Source of the DNA: Deltaproteobacteria bacterium
Lineage (GTDB): Bacteria; Myxococcota; Myxococcia; Myxococcales; 40CM-4-68-19
DNA: 5,871 bases
Assembly (NCBI GenBank): GCA_018266095.1
Contig: JAFEBC010000014.1
Coordinates: forward strand, 1 to 5,871
Direction of reading: 5' to 3'
Part shown: in pieces, positions 5,808-5,871 of the stretch
Layout of the letters: each line of letters opens with the position of its first letter
Numbering within the stretch: position 1 is the stretch's first letter
Program-made: the position numbers and the translations under genes
Notes under the pieces: generated by a model
Told to the model about the DNA's origin: nothing
The model's input: the letters and a program-made list of their open reading frames with translations, nothing else
Database searches by the model: none

Positions 5808-5871
5808 GTAGGTCTCGCCTTCCGCCGGGGCACACCGGTGAAGCATCCCCGTAGAATCACCCCGGATTGTC

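Noticed and set aside
4181..5854. Plus-strand frame of 557 codons opposite the LruC gene
   Set aside because: Val/Asp/Arg-rich repetitive composition, no start signal, antisense to a well-supported secreted protein.
1..5871. CRISPR array, insertion sequence, tRNA/rRNA or direct DNA repeats
   Set aside because: No regularly spaced repeats, transposase motifs, terminal inverted repeats or structural RNA signatures were seen by eye.

Overview
This 5.9 kb window comes from a strongly GC-rich bacterial genome with mostly G or C in third codon positions. The gene content is a truncated hemopexin-repeat protein, a phosphoethanolamine transferase-like enzyme, a Tat-exported amidase and a secreted cysteine-rich LruC-domain protein. 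This suggests a Gram-negative bacterium with a complex envelope, most likely a myxobacterium or relative (Myxococcota). The taxonomic placement is inferred from gene content and composition only. No mobile element, CRISPR array, tRNA or rRNA is visible.

Layout: (1) Bases 1-180 (+) hold the C-terminal end of a hemopexin-repeat protein whose start lies outside the window. (2) Bases 181-279 are a short intergenic region with a candidate promoter, a small inverted repeat and a G-rich ribosome binding site. (3) Bases 280-1926 (+) encode a five-helix inner-membrane protein with a periplasmic alkaline-phosphatase-fold domain of the EptA/CptA/MCR family; all the key catalytic and metal residues I looked for are present. 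(4) Bases 1987-3831 (+), 60 nt downstream, encode a twin-arginine-exported amidase-signature hydrolase with an intact Lys-cisSer-Ser triad; it is probably cotranscribed with the transferase. (5) Bases 3767 onward end that gene, and after a 7-bp gap a convergent minus-strand gene (5767-3839) encodes a Sec-secreted protein: two divergent copies of an unrecognised Cys-containing domain flank a hyalin-repeat-like module, followed by a LruC/DUF4842 domain. (6) Bases 5768-5871 are its upstream region, with a small dyad and a possible leader reading frame that overlaps its start codon.

All four products act at or outside the inner membrane. The two plus-strand enzymes could form an envelope-modification unit: a transferase that moves phosphoethanolamine (or a related group) onto an envelope acceptor, and an exported amidase that could act on an amide in the same compartment. 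That link is inference from adjacency. The most novel-looking features are the duplicated domain in the LruC protein, the GatC-like helical prefix fused to the exported amidase, and the transferase-amidase pairing.
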